DNA of 12,910 nt from Mycoemilia scoparia (taxonomy: Eukaryota; Kickxellomycota; Kickxellomycetes; Kickxellales; Kickxellaceae): positions 1-12,910 of the forward strand of contig JANBPU010000401.1 of the NCBI GenBank assembly GCA_027575805.1, written 5' to 3'. The notes under the pieces are model-generated. The model was not told where the DNA came from, ran no database searches, and worked only from the letters and a program-made list of their open reading frames with translations. Numbering within the stretch: the first letter of the stretch is position 1; the number at the start of each line of letters is the position of its first letter. The position numbers were made by a program, and so were the translations under genes. Positions 1-8,731 of this stretch are shown here, piece after piece.

Positions 1-10
1 GGCTCATGCT

Positions 11-38
11 AAAAAAAAAATAAAAAAAAAAAAAAAAA
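11..38. repeat. poly-A tract
   Basis: This is an almost pure run of A broken by a single T, near the left edge. It could be a simple-sequence tract or the tail of a retroposed element that lies outside the window. Nothing else marks it. Confidence 0.8.
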
Positions 39-96
39 TTTGCAACTATTAGGGATCTGGGTTTTCTAAGGCCTTATAAAATATGACCATACATGT

Positions 97-183
97 AATT
101 ATTTTTGAAGGGTAACCATTTACTAATTGGTTGTGTTTTTCCCTATAATCATTGGTCATCAAAATTTACCCTTCAAAAATTAT
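97..183. mobile_element. Short inverted-repeat (MITE-like) element, copy 1
   Basis: The ends are inverted copies of each other: the left arm reads AATTATTTTTGAAGGGTAA and the right arm, reverse-complemented, reads AATAATTTTTGAAGGGTAA. The same element occurs again at 11252-11356 in the same orientation. There it shares the arms plus an internal CCATTT.CTAAT block, a CCCTATAA block and a TGGYCAYCAAAA block. Copy 1 is 18 bases shorter because of an internal deletion. It has no coding capacity, so if mobile it would be a non-autonomous DNA element. It lies about 500 bases upstream of the first gene. No clear target-site duplication could be assigned by eye. Confidence 0.65.
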
Positions 184-682
184 TGCCCATATGCCTTTCA
201 AAATATTTTTCCTTTTCACATGAAACCTCATTTATAATCTTTAAGCCATTATAAGTATAAGACTGATATTAATAATAATAATGAAATCCAGGAATATATG
301 AATCATAACAATCAAAATAATAAAACATTTTTGGGAATCAAAATCAACACTTTCATTTGAGTATATTCAAAATAATCATAGAATACATGAAGTTTGAGGC
401 AAAAAAATGCCACCTTCTTTTTCAATGCATCAAGCATATTACTCTACTTTGCACATAAACACATACATAATATGTATATATTCAATTAATATTTTCTTCA
501 AACGTGAATAGTTGATACATATAAATATATACTGATTGTAACAATATTGGTTACTGAATTTATGTTCAACTTTTTTATTATAATTACAATATTACTATTA
601 TTAACAATTTTTTTACATTTTACGTAAATACTTGTATACACAAAAACACACTTACTATTTTTAATCTTTATTAACTTACAAA
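184..682. other. AT-rich upstream region of the first gene
   Basis: No ORF here looks like protein. The minus-strand frames at 498-761 are translations of AT-rich DNA and run over the first exon of the plus-strand gene. The stretch presumably holds the promoter and 5' leader of the gene starting at 683. Many TATA-like strings occur, so no single TATA box can be chosen. Confidence 0.5.
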
Positions 683-2691
683 ATGGAAACATATGAATGG
701 ACCAAAACCCAATCCATAACAACACTAGTTTGGAAAATAGAATTACAAATGGATATGCCATTTAATAACAGTTTTACTTATGATCAGATTATTGAATTAA
801 TTAAAGACCAACGACCAAAATTGGTAATACATTGCTCATCATCACTATCAACATCATGACTATCAATATTTAATAGATAAATATTTACATATTTATTTAT
901 ATATTGAAAGAAACAAGAAAAAAAAGTGTATGTATAGAACTTTTTAACTAAATGTGATTGTATGCATGTATGTGTATGTATGTAGTGGAACTCGAATATA
1001 TTTCTAAAATATCGAAAAACTAACAACATTAAAAAAAGCAAACCCGAAGTAAAAAATTCATTTCAATTTATTAGAGAAATCAATAGAGTAATTAAAGCTG
1101 AGCCTGATAAAGAAAGAATATATGCTTTTTATAAGGTAAAAGCCCAAATGTTTGGCTTCAATTATTATAGATATATTGAGGATCTTGGTGTTTCTATTGT
1201 TATAACAAGGTTTGAACAATATATCCAAGGAGAAGCAGATGATGATCATGATAATGAGGGCAATAGTATTAGCCAGGAAGATGAATATGAAGAGGATGAG
1301 GATGAGGAACTATATAATGATGACGAAGATGAAGATGAAAGCGAAACCAGTGAAGAGGAGGATGAAAACGATTTATTAGCACAGTCAAGAAATCAAGAAA
1401 TTGAGAGATCAGGCCAATACAGGGCCAGCTTGGCTCATCAATTCAGTATGGATGAAAATACAGAAGAAAGCAGTGAAGGTGGAGATCATGAAGATGAAGA
1501 CGAAGATGAGGAAGAGGACGACCTTATTTCTCAATTAAGAAAGCGACAACAAGCTAATCAAAATCTACACATTAACAACAATGCTGATAGTGAAAATAGC
1601 GAGTTAGATAGTCAAACTAGTGAAGATAGTGACAAAGACCAACTAGTATCAGAAGAAGATGAGGAGGAAGAGGACGACCTTATTTCGCAATTAAGAAAGC
1701 AACAACAAGCTAATCAAAATCAACGCATTAACAATGCTGATAGTGAAAATAGCGAGTTAGATAGTCAAACTATTGAAGAGGATAGTGATAAAGACCAAGT
1801 AATATCAGAAGAAGAGGAAGAGGAGGAAGACGATGATTTGAAAATCTGTGTAGATCTTAAAAGGAAAGAATACGATCTACCATGGGTTTGCGAAGTATTG
1901 CCTACTGATTTCTATGATAAAACCAATGCTCATATTAAACAAAAGCAGATTGAGGGACTTTATGACAGTGGTATAGAGGTAAGATATATATACATATATA
2001 ATATTATTGCTGGCCATGTAATGAGAAAAACTATCAATCTTTAATTTTGTTTTTGCTCTATACTAACTAATATTATTAATAGGCTGAACCGAATAACATT
2101 TGGTTTTTGGCTTCAGAAGAAATCACCAAAGCTTTAAATAAATCATATTTTTCACCAGATAACGTAATAAGATTGAAGGATATATCATCAATAAATGATG
2201 CCCTTTGTTCTTTATGGCAATACGAAAATAGACAAAAGTTAATGAAGAGAGGTAGTTCTAGTCATGTAGATGTTTTGCCAGTTGATGGTTATTATCATAG
2301 CTATAAGGTCACCATAAAAAATGACAAACTTCAGCATATATATACTGGTGTTACTTTGTGTACACCCTTTTTCTATCATATTAGCGATGACGAGGATAAC
2401 GTAGATTATGATAGTGATGTAGAAGTTACTTATCAGTATATATATAATAATAACAGCATTTCAGATTGTGATTCTGGCTATGGCTCAGGTAATTTTGCTC
2501 CCAATGGTGAAGAAAATAGTAATCATTATACAGTGCAAACTCACATTGACGGAAGCACCACCTCTTACAATTCTGATGATGATGGTGATGATAGTGATGA
2601 TAGTGATGATGGTGATGATAGTGATGATAGTGATGATGGTGATGATGATGATGATTGGAACTGGATTAAAACAATTGTTCAAAACCAATAA
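683..2691 (+). CDS. HMG-box-like acidic protein, three exons (683-823, 986-1978, 2083-2691)
   Basis: Predicted as 580 residues. The start ATG follows an in-frame TAA at 662. Intron 1 (824-985, GT..AG, TTAAC about 37 bases before the acceptor) is needed because the frame stops inside it. Intron 2 (1979-2082) has GTAAGA, a perfect TACTAAC at 2061 and AATAG. Both are phase 0. Across the first junction the protein reads RPKLWNSNIFLKYRK, followed about 35 residues later by INRVIKAEPDKERIYAFYK. This resembles HMG-box helix 1 (NAFILYRK) and helix 3 (I..W..EP..V...Y). The usual Trp is replaced and the basic middle is short, so DNA binding is uncertain. Residues about 90-320 are rich in Asp/Glu and carry a 52-residue tandem repeat. 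A region of unrecognised family follows (about 320-500), with few acidic runs and several aromatic residues. The end is a DDGDDSDDS repeat and a short WNW tail. A nuclear chromatin or transcription role is inference. The exon structure is more certain than the family. Confidence 0.65.
1508..1819 (+). repeat. 156-base in-frame tandem duplication inside exon 2
   Basis: Two copies start at 1508 and 1664, exactly 156 bases (52 codons) apart. Each encodes EEEDDLISQLRK, then QQANQN, then NADSENSELDSQT and a DSDKDQ block. Long stretches are identical at the DNA level, including synonymous positions, which points to a recent duplication or conversion. Copy 2 has lost one Asn codon and gained one Glu codon. 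A third, truncated start (an acidic run with EEEDDDL) follows at about 1815-1840. Confidence 0.9.
2574..2655 (+). repeat. Coding GAT/AGT microsatellite (Asp/Ser/Gly repeat)
   Basis: A 9-base and 27-base periodicity of GATGAT(A/G)GT units encodes DDGDDSDDS repeats near the C-terminus of the HMG-like protein. It is in frame with that gene and ends 36 bases before its stop. The minus-strand reading (Ile/Thr repeats) is a shadow. Repeat-number polymorphism would be expected. Confidence 0.85.
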
Positions 2692-2766
2692 TCGAATCGG
2701 ATCAATATGGCTCTTTATAACCTGTAATAATTTTTAAACAGATTTAAATTTCAAATATTAAATGTT

Positions 2767-2907
2767 AAAATCACTCATTTGGCCAGACTTCACAAGCCCT
2801 TAGGCGAAAGTGGGTCCTCATGGATTGCATATGAAATGGCTGATGATTATGTCAAAATATGAGGACCCGTTTCTGCTTAACGTACATTTGATCACTAGTG
2901 AAATTTT
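2767..2907. mobile_element. Second inverted-repeat (MITE-like) element in the convergent spacer
   Basis: GGGTCCTCAT at 2812-2821 is matched by ATGAGGACCC at 2859-2868. The similarity continues outward as GGCGAAAGT against the reverse complement of CGTTTCTGCTT. The outermost arms, AAAATCACT at 2767 and AGTGAAATTTT at 2897, also pair. The whole could fold into a long imperfect hairpin with a loop of about 37 bases. It has no coding capacity. It lies between the 3' ends of the HMG-like gene and the receptor gene, so it could also act as a structured 3' transcript element. It differs in its ends from the elements at 97 and 11252. Confidence 0.5.
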
Positions 2908-2931
2908 GCCATTTATTTACAAACATCAGTA

Positions 2932-2937
2932 TTTATT
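2932..2937 (-). terminator. Polyadenylation signal AATAAA for the receptor gene
   Basis: TTTATT on the plus strand reads AATAAA on the minus strand, about 86 bases beyond the TAA stop of the receptor gene. The distance fits a fungal 3' UTR. Another TTTATT at 2912-2917 is an alternative. Confidence 0.5.
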
Positions 2938-3022
2938 ATTACTATTATTAGAACATATATGATTTTATGTAAAAAAACATCGATAATTAAATAATTAAAA
3001 ACAAAACATATGTGAAACAAAC

Positions 3023-5545
3023 TTAGAGATTTTTTAAATATTCACCAAAATTAATTACCAATCCTTCTCTTGATCGCAATGCACTAGGATTTTCAACAAT
3101 AATAATACCACTGTTGTAGGGGTAATTGTCATAGTCAATATCAAGATTGGCAGATTCGATATCAACATTTATTTGATATCTAGACAAACTATTATTATTA
3201 TCATTATCGTCATTTCTGTTATCGCCATGGTTATGATCAAGATTAGGGTGTAATGGTAAGGAAGTGGTTGAAATATCTGCATTGGTGCTATTACCGGTAT
3301 TATTCCTAGTATTAGTATTAGTATTGGTATTGATAATGTCGCTGCCACAACTACTACTACCACTACTGCTCCTGCTAAGGTTTATATTCTCATGAAAATT
3401 TGATAATTCCAATTTAGTGATTTGGGCTGACAATTTTTCGTTCTCAATATTATCAGTGATTATAGTTGGAGTTGAAGAATTGGAGGTTGTTGATGTTGAA
3501 TTTGGTAATAAACAGTCTCGACCACCCCTACTACTGTTACTACTACCACTACTACTATTACAACAACAATATTGACAAACATAACTACGAATCCGACCAA
3601 ACTGTTCACAACCATTAAACCATTCCGTGACCTTATTCTTTATTTTTTTAGTACGGATTTGCAAATATGTCCACAATGATCTACGGAACTGATCAAACGC
3701 CGGGTCCATGAAAAATACAACGGCATTAAAGAATCCACCCAATGAAACAAAGAATTTTCCGGCCAACATTAATTGGTATCCCAAGACCACGTCTTGTTTG
3801 ACAAATGGGTTTAGACTGTTTCCTCGAACCCACATGATCATGTTGAACAAGTATTGGGTCACGGGAAATACTGGATAACATAGGATTCGACAGATTGCGC
3901 GGTGAATGTTTGATGTGGATTTGAGGATTTGTTTGTGTTGGTAAATTGCTGGGCTTCTTATTAGGCTGTTGTGATTGCTGTGAGAAGAAGAAGTAGTGGT
4001 GGTGGTATGGCGGTTTCCTTTGTTGCTACTGCTGTTAAGACAAGTTGAAGGCGATGGCGATGAAGCCAAAGGAGTTGATGGAGATGGAGGTGTTTTTGGC
4101 AAGGGTTTGGAATTGGATACGCCTATACTGAATCGAATGATTGGAAATTTCAGGCTTTTGGTATTGTTGCTGGTAATATTATCAGGGGTGGCAATGGCGG
4201 TGGAACCAGCAGTAGTTGGAGGTGTCATTGGAGCTCTGGTGGGTGTAAGAGGCGGAGACAATGATGATGACCCAGTAGTGCTGGTGCTGATATTGAAACT
4301 ACCGCCCCCTCCGTAGTTGCTACTATTATGTCTACCATGACTACTTGCTACGCTTTTGCTAAGACTTTTGAGGCTCCGATTAACTTTCAATTGATCTTTC
4401 ACCAATTTAATGATCACCAAGGCAATGACAATGACTGAATAGACGATAGGAACCGAAACCCAAGGAATGATTGCATAACCCAAATACTTGAGCTGATCAG
4501 TTTCGGGGTTTTTCAGCAAGGGGGGCTGGTCGACCCAACATAAATCTTTACTGATGGCTACGAATAAGGGGATGGTTGAGATTAGGAAGCAAATTGTGAT
4601 GACTGTGAGGGGATATATGTACCAGTATTTGTGTGTTTGGGTTCTTAGTGAGCAGCTTCTTCTTATTCTGCTACTGCGGTTATGAGGACACACATTGTGT
4701 AGACGAAAGACTCGAGAGATTAAAGCAAATACCGATGATGATGATGATGAGGATGAGGATGGAGATGGAGATGGAGAAGGAGGTCGAGTTAGAAAGACAA
4801 TTTGAAGATTGAACACTATAGCGGCAACAAACCAGCCAGGCAGCATTAAAGTAATAGTACCTAACCAGCGATTGAATCTACAATGTGCCAAATTTGGTAG
4901 ACTAACAGCTCCACCGCTACCCTCAGCGGCGTCCCCACTACCAGCAGAGAGTTGGGTAGAGTCGGGGATAAAGCTTGTGATGTTGACAATCAAATCAACA
5001 ATAGAGATACAGATTGCAAGACGGAGTGAAACTCTGGTAGCCAGTTGACGGCGATAATACCAGAGCGGGATGTACGCGAATAAGACTAGGCCGGCGGCAA
5101 CAATAGAGATGGCATTAAAGGTGTAGTTGAGCTTGTTTTGGATGGAACTGTATTGAGGTGCCAAAACTTGCATCCAGTTTACCATGTCGCTGCTGCCATC
5201 GGGGGATAATGATGATGATGATGATGATGGCAGTGGAACAGGCGAGAGCGGTGAAGATGGTGGTGAGGAGACAGAAGAAGCATCTTGGGATTGGCCGAGA
5301 CTGTCCATTGTTAGAGTAAGCAATCCAGTAAAGACGTAAGAAGTAGGAAGTGGCTGTGACAAAGATGTAGACGAAGCTTGTGTGGGAGTTGTAGAACCAG
5401 AAAAAGACAGAAAAAGACTATTGCTGTGGCTGTTGGAAGATGGAAATCCTAGAGCCGAAGTAGCTGAGGAAATGTCTAGAGAAAGCTTGGACTTGGAGGA
5501 GCGGTCAGTCCTTTTATCTTGTTTCTGCAAAACCATAAATTTCAT
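3023..5545 (-). CDS. Seven-helix G-protein-coupled-receptor-like protein (fungal Git3/cAMP-receptor-like)
   Basis: Single-exon gene of 840 residues. The ATG at 5545 is the first after an in-frame TGA (5591-5593). Likely helices: TM1 about 141-163, TM2 171-193, TM3 226-252, TM4 308-331, TM5 353-382, TM6 549-574, TM7 585-613. Cys222 before TM3 and Cys336 in the second outer loop (DLCWVD) can form the conserved receptor disulfide. TM7 ends FFNAVVFFMDPAFDQFRRSL, matching the N..(Y/F)..DPA(F/V) and helix-8 pattern of fungal Git3-like and Dictyostelium cAMP-receptor-like families. The N-terminal 120 residues are Ser/Pro-rich with no evident signal peptide, so Met81 or Met121 could be alternative starts. 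The third inner loop (383-548) is long and full of SP/TP sites. The tail has a Cys cluster (657, 660-662), possibly palmitoylated, and Asn/Ser/Thr repeats. A plasma-membrane sensor acting through a G protein is likely; the ligand is unknown. Confidence 0.92.
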   Translation of the reverse strand: MKFMVLQKQDKRTDRSSKSKLSLDISSATSALGFPSSNSHSNSLFLSFSGSTTPTQASSTSLSQPLPTSYVFTGLLTLTMDSLGQSQDASSVSSPPSSPLSPVPLPSSSSSSLSPDGSSDMVNWMQVLAPQYSSIQNKLNYTFNAISIVAAGLVLFAYIPLWYYRRQLATRVSLRLAICISIVDLIVNITSFIPDSTQLSAGSGDAAEGSGGAVSLPNLAHCRFNRWLGTITLMLPGWFVAAIVFNLQIVFLTRPPSPSPSPSSSSSSSSSVFALISRVFRLHNVCPHNRSSRIRRSCSLRTQTHKYWYIYPLTVITICFLISTIPLFVAISKDLCWVDQPPLLKNPETDQLKYLGYAIIPWVSVPIVYSVIVIALVIIKLVKDQLKVNRSLKSLSKSVASSHGRHNSSNYGGGGSFNISTSTTGSSSLSPPLTPTRAPMTPPTTAGSTAIATPDNITSNNTKSLKFPIIRFSIGVSNSKPLPKTPPSPSTPLASSPSPSTCLNSSSNKGNRHTTTTTSSSHSNHNSLIRSPAIYQHKQILKSTSNIHRAICRILCYPVFPVTQYLFNMIMWVRGNSLNPFVKQDVVLGYQLMLAGKFFVSLGGFFNAVVFFMDPAFDQFRRSLWTYLQIRTKKIKNKVTEWFNGCEQFGRIRSYVCQYCCCNSSSGSSNSSRGGRDCLLPNSTSTTSNSSTPTIITDNIENEKLSAQITKLELSNFHENINLSRSSSGSSSCGSDIINTNTNTNTRNNTGNSTNADISTTSLPLHPNLDHNHGDNRNDDNDNNNSLSRYQINVDIESANLDIDYDNYPYNSGIIIVENPSALRSREGLVINFGEYLKNL

Positions 5546-5705
5546 CGTAGATGAAATAAATGTGTTGCGTTGTGTTGTGTGTGGTGTTGGTCACTCTGCA
5601 ATTTGTATGTAGCAGCAGGAAGGGGTGGTGTAATGTGGTGCTGCAAGGTGGTGTGAGTTAATAATACCAACAGCTGTACATAAAGGTTACCAGATCGGAA
5701 GTGGT
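5546..5705 (-). promoter_or_regulatory. Probable 5' leader and proximal promoter of the receptor gene
   Basis: Read on the minus strand, the 45 bases before the ATG are an AC-rich, G-poor tract (CAACACCACACACAACACAA), typical of an unstructured fungal 5' leader. Further upstream come CAC-rich repeats and a CAGCTG E-box-like site near 5671. No single TATA box stands out. Confidence 0.4.
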
Positions 5706-5709
5706 TTTA

Positions 5710-5760
5710 TTCTTTCTTTCTTTCTTTGGTTGGTTGGTTGGTTGACTGGTTGGCTGGTTG
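5710..5760. repeat. Compound tetranucleotide microsatellite (TTTC)n-(GGTT)n
   Basis: About four TTTC units are followed directly by GGTT units that become degenerate (GACTGGTTGGCTGGTTG). On the minus strand this is a CAACC and AAAG tract about 165-215 bases upstream of the receptor ATG, so it sits in its presumed promoter or leader. Confidence 0.85.
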
Positions 5761-8731
5761 AATAGCAGGTTGGCCAAACAATAAAACAGTTGAAATTTGG
5801 GTTGGCTTTATTCTTTTCAACCCTGCTGTCTGTGTGATTTATATTATTATTTATGTTGACGTAGTTGTGAGTCGCCCCTGACTAATTCGGAGATATTTGG
5901 CAATAAAGGACTTTTTTCTCTAGCTAATTTGAAAATATCGGACACATATACCATGAGGAATTGTTAGAAACAACCAAGAAGGTAGTCCATCCACTGCCGT
6001 ACTGCCCTTGATCTTGATATATCAAATACTGTTAGGCTTGGATGTTGGCGATAATAAATCACCAAGAGGGTACCCTAAAAGAATATATAATGGCCAAAAG
6101 TTTAGTACTATACTGCTGTAAATGTAATACACATCTTTTTATAAAAGATGTTTAAATCGTTCGTTCAAAACTGCCAATAACAGCTATGGATGCTGTTTCT
6201 ACGACATTCTTGCTTGCTTACCTGTCAGCTTACTTGGCAAACACCCTGTGGTGATATGAGAAGTTCCCAAAATCTTCTGATAAACCGAGTGGAATGATGA
6301 TTTTGGCCAAGATCTGGGTTTACACACAAGCGCGTGTATGAAAGAGAATTGGCAACAAGAGGTTCTTTGCAATATCTTTGTATTATGATAAAAAGAGTTG
6401 GGACTTGGCTTGTTTACACACTAGCACTCACAACTATTTATACAAAGAAAGACTTCTCCGCTTGCTCTATGGCTATCAGGACTCTATACAGCATCTTGGC
6501 CCTTAAAGACTACGAGTCTTTTTGCTGTCCTTGTCATTATAAGTGTTGGTGTGGAGACGCTTGTCCACGCCTTGTCTGCTTTTACACATTAGATCGTAAA
6601 GATGTGATAATGTATTAGCAATAAGAGATTCGATTTCTTATTCTAGGATTCGGGAATGTCTATACAATTCCAGAAAAAGATTGATTGAAATTCTCATGAA
6701 GAGCCCAGTTAAATCAGGTTTAGCTTGTTGGTTTAGGGAGAATCTGTACATATTATGTGAGAGCAGATGTATGTATGGGGGTATTGTAAATAAGACATCT
6801 TTTCAGCCTCACGGTCCATTAATACACACAAATACGCATATTGGTTTATAAAAGACCAAGCGTGGATGTGCACTATTAGTGGGAATTAAAGATCATTTAA
6901 TAGTAGACTTGTATAGCCATTTATATTTTCAAATAAATAGCAAAAGAATAAAAATTGCTAATAGTCTCTATCAGGTCGAATCCGAAAAATAAAACTGGGG
7001 TGTCTATAGTAAATGCAAATGGAAACCTGTATTGCTAGTATAATTGTAATAGACAGACAAACCCTTTAAATTGGCTGCTTCCACAATACCTATTGCCAAG
7101 ACAAGACAGAGGGAGACAGATAGACAGACAGACCGACAGAGAAGAATGAAGAGATAGTCAAACAGCAGCTTTGAGTGTCAATAATACGTTTGTTGCCATT
7201 GATGATGATGAAATTGGCTGGTTTGGCTTGCTATTGGTTAGCGGTTTTGTTCAGCTAGGACATAAAGTGCTGATGGCACTTTTGTATATGGAAATATATT
7301 CAGAGAGAGATACGACTTACCACAAAAGCATCTTGTACGCTTATCAAGAATTAAGGTTAGGGTTTACTGGAAAGGAAGGGTTACATCTCGATTCATTTGA
7401 ATAGCCATTAAGCCCTATTCACGATACATATATAATAATCAACTGCCGACAAGTAAAAATTCAGTCAATATCAATAAAATGATTTCCCTCAGCATCGCGC
7501 GCCCTTAGCAACAAAGATAGGCAGGACACACAATGGCATGATTCCGTATATGGGTTTGTCCATGGTTATTGAAAGTAATTGGTTTTTTATTTCTTAAAGC
7601 ATTAATTCATTGCTCATCAACAAATAAATAGAGAGCAGCAGCAGTCAGAGTGGTTGCTGCTTAAATGTACATTCAATTTAATCTTTGTAATAATAACGAT
7701 AACAATAATGATAGCGATAATAAGGTGAGGAGGGAAATTTTGTTGGGCTGTTGATTGTTAAAGACGCCTTTTAGATAAACCCCACGCAAAGAGCTAGTCT
7801 GTTTTTATTGTGAAACTCAGCAGCACGTATGTGCGTGCATAAGTAGTAAGAGCCAGACTTGGGAGTGGGGCGTTTTATAAAGCAATGTTTGAAAGAAATG
7901 GAGTCTTTTGAATATTATTTATAGTTGAATATCCAAGCACCCCACACTATATACATACTAAAACAGCAAACCACTCCACACACACACCCCTTATGCATAG
8001 AAAGTTATTGAACAAAAGTAACAAAACCAGTACCGTCTATGAACCCTAATAAAAACAATACTATTTACATTATCACTCAAGTATCAAAATGGTCTCTTTA
8101 TTTATACTGCATCTTCAAAAACCACGGCTAAGAGAATAACAAACCAATAATAGTCAACAGATAGTCACACAGGGAGTCAAATCTTTGAAAATGAAATACC
8201 ATTTCATACGAGAAAATGCACACACACACACAATTAATGCATATAATCTGCAAGCTAAATGGCAATTGTAAAATTAGATGATGGCTGGTTTGATAAAGCC
8301 ACTAATTGCAATGTAAATGCAAGTGTAATAATTGTATTGCATATGTTAATTCTCTCAGGGAAACATTAATTAGTAAAAATAAAGAGGTGGGATGGTAAGA
8401 TGTTTGATAATGATAAGGCATTTTGGCTGCTGCTGTTGCTAGTGTGTTTTTGGTTTGGATTTAGTGCAATTAGTCTGCTGGAAACATGGGCAGAATGTAT
8501 GGTTGATGATGAATATTTTATGATCGTGAAAGAAATTGGAGTATGGTTGATTGTTTTCTATGATCTTAGATTTACTTTGTGTGTTATTTTTCATACAGGT
8601 GTTGCTGTAGCAGCAGCAGCAGCAGCAATGGTTCAAGCTATTGAGAGATGCAACTCTCTTTACAATTAACCAATAATCACAAATGCATCCCTCCGTTTGC
8701 GTCTGTAGCCCTCTTGATGGTTGAAAATTGA
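5761..8731. other. Long intergenic stretch without a supported gene
   Basis: The short open frames at 6334-6618, 7171-7404 and 8400-8669 have no family-like motifs, no splice support and unusual composition, so they are not called. The stretch holds a TGACGT (CRE-like) site near 5855 beside CCCCTGAC (5875). It has a small hairpin with 9-base arms ACATCTTTT/AAAAGATGT and a three-base loop (6131-6151), and a second, AAAGACT-ACG-AGTCTTT (6505-6521). It also has a GACA-rich tract (7101-7140), a GCGCGC string (7497), CA repeats (about 7978 and 8219-8232) and a GCA repeat (8607-8628). It probably contains distal promoter DNA for the divergent receptor and PQ-loop genes, and perhaps unrecognised RNA genes. 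Confidence 0.5.

Noticed and set aside
1140..1174. A possible 35-base intron GTAAAAGCC...TTATTATAG in exon 2 of the HMG-like gene
   Set aside because: Removing it puts the frame into an immediate TGA, whereas reading through keeps a long open frame. It is also unusually short.
498..1249. Three minus-strand open frames over the first exon, intron 1 and start of exon 2 of the HMG-like gene
   Set aside because: They are Ile/Tyr/Phe-rich translations of AT-rich DNA opposite a better-supported spliced gene and have no motif.
2485..2688. Minus-strand frame with Ile/Thr repeats
   Set aside because: It is the reverse reading of the coding GAT microsatellite of the HMG-like gene.
3169..5612. Plus- and minus-strand frames at 3169-3363, 3996-4316, 4809-5048 and 5382-5612
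   Set aside because: All are alternative-frame or antisense shadows of the receptor gene, whose seven helices and conserved motifs are clear.
6334..6618. Plus-strand 94-residue frame with a Cys-rich end
   Set aside because: It has no signal peptide, domain or splice support, and its spacing of Cys fits no known finger or toxin pattern. It is probably chance.
6970..6985. GGTCGAATCC, similar to a tRNA B box
   Set aside because: It is one base short of the consensus and there is no matching A box, acceptor stem or anticodon arm around it.
7171..7404. Plus-strand 77-residue frame
   Set aside because: It begins at TTG, not ATG, and has no recognisable features.
8400..8669. Plus-strand 89-residue hydrophobic frame with a poly-Ala run
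   Set aside because: A small two-helix membrane protein is conceivable, but the hydrophobicity follows from T-rich DNA and the Ala run from a GCA microsatellite. There is no other support.
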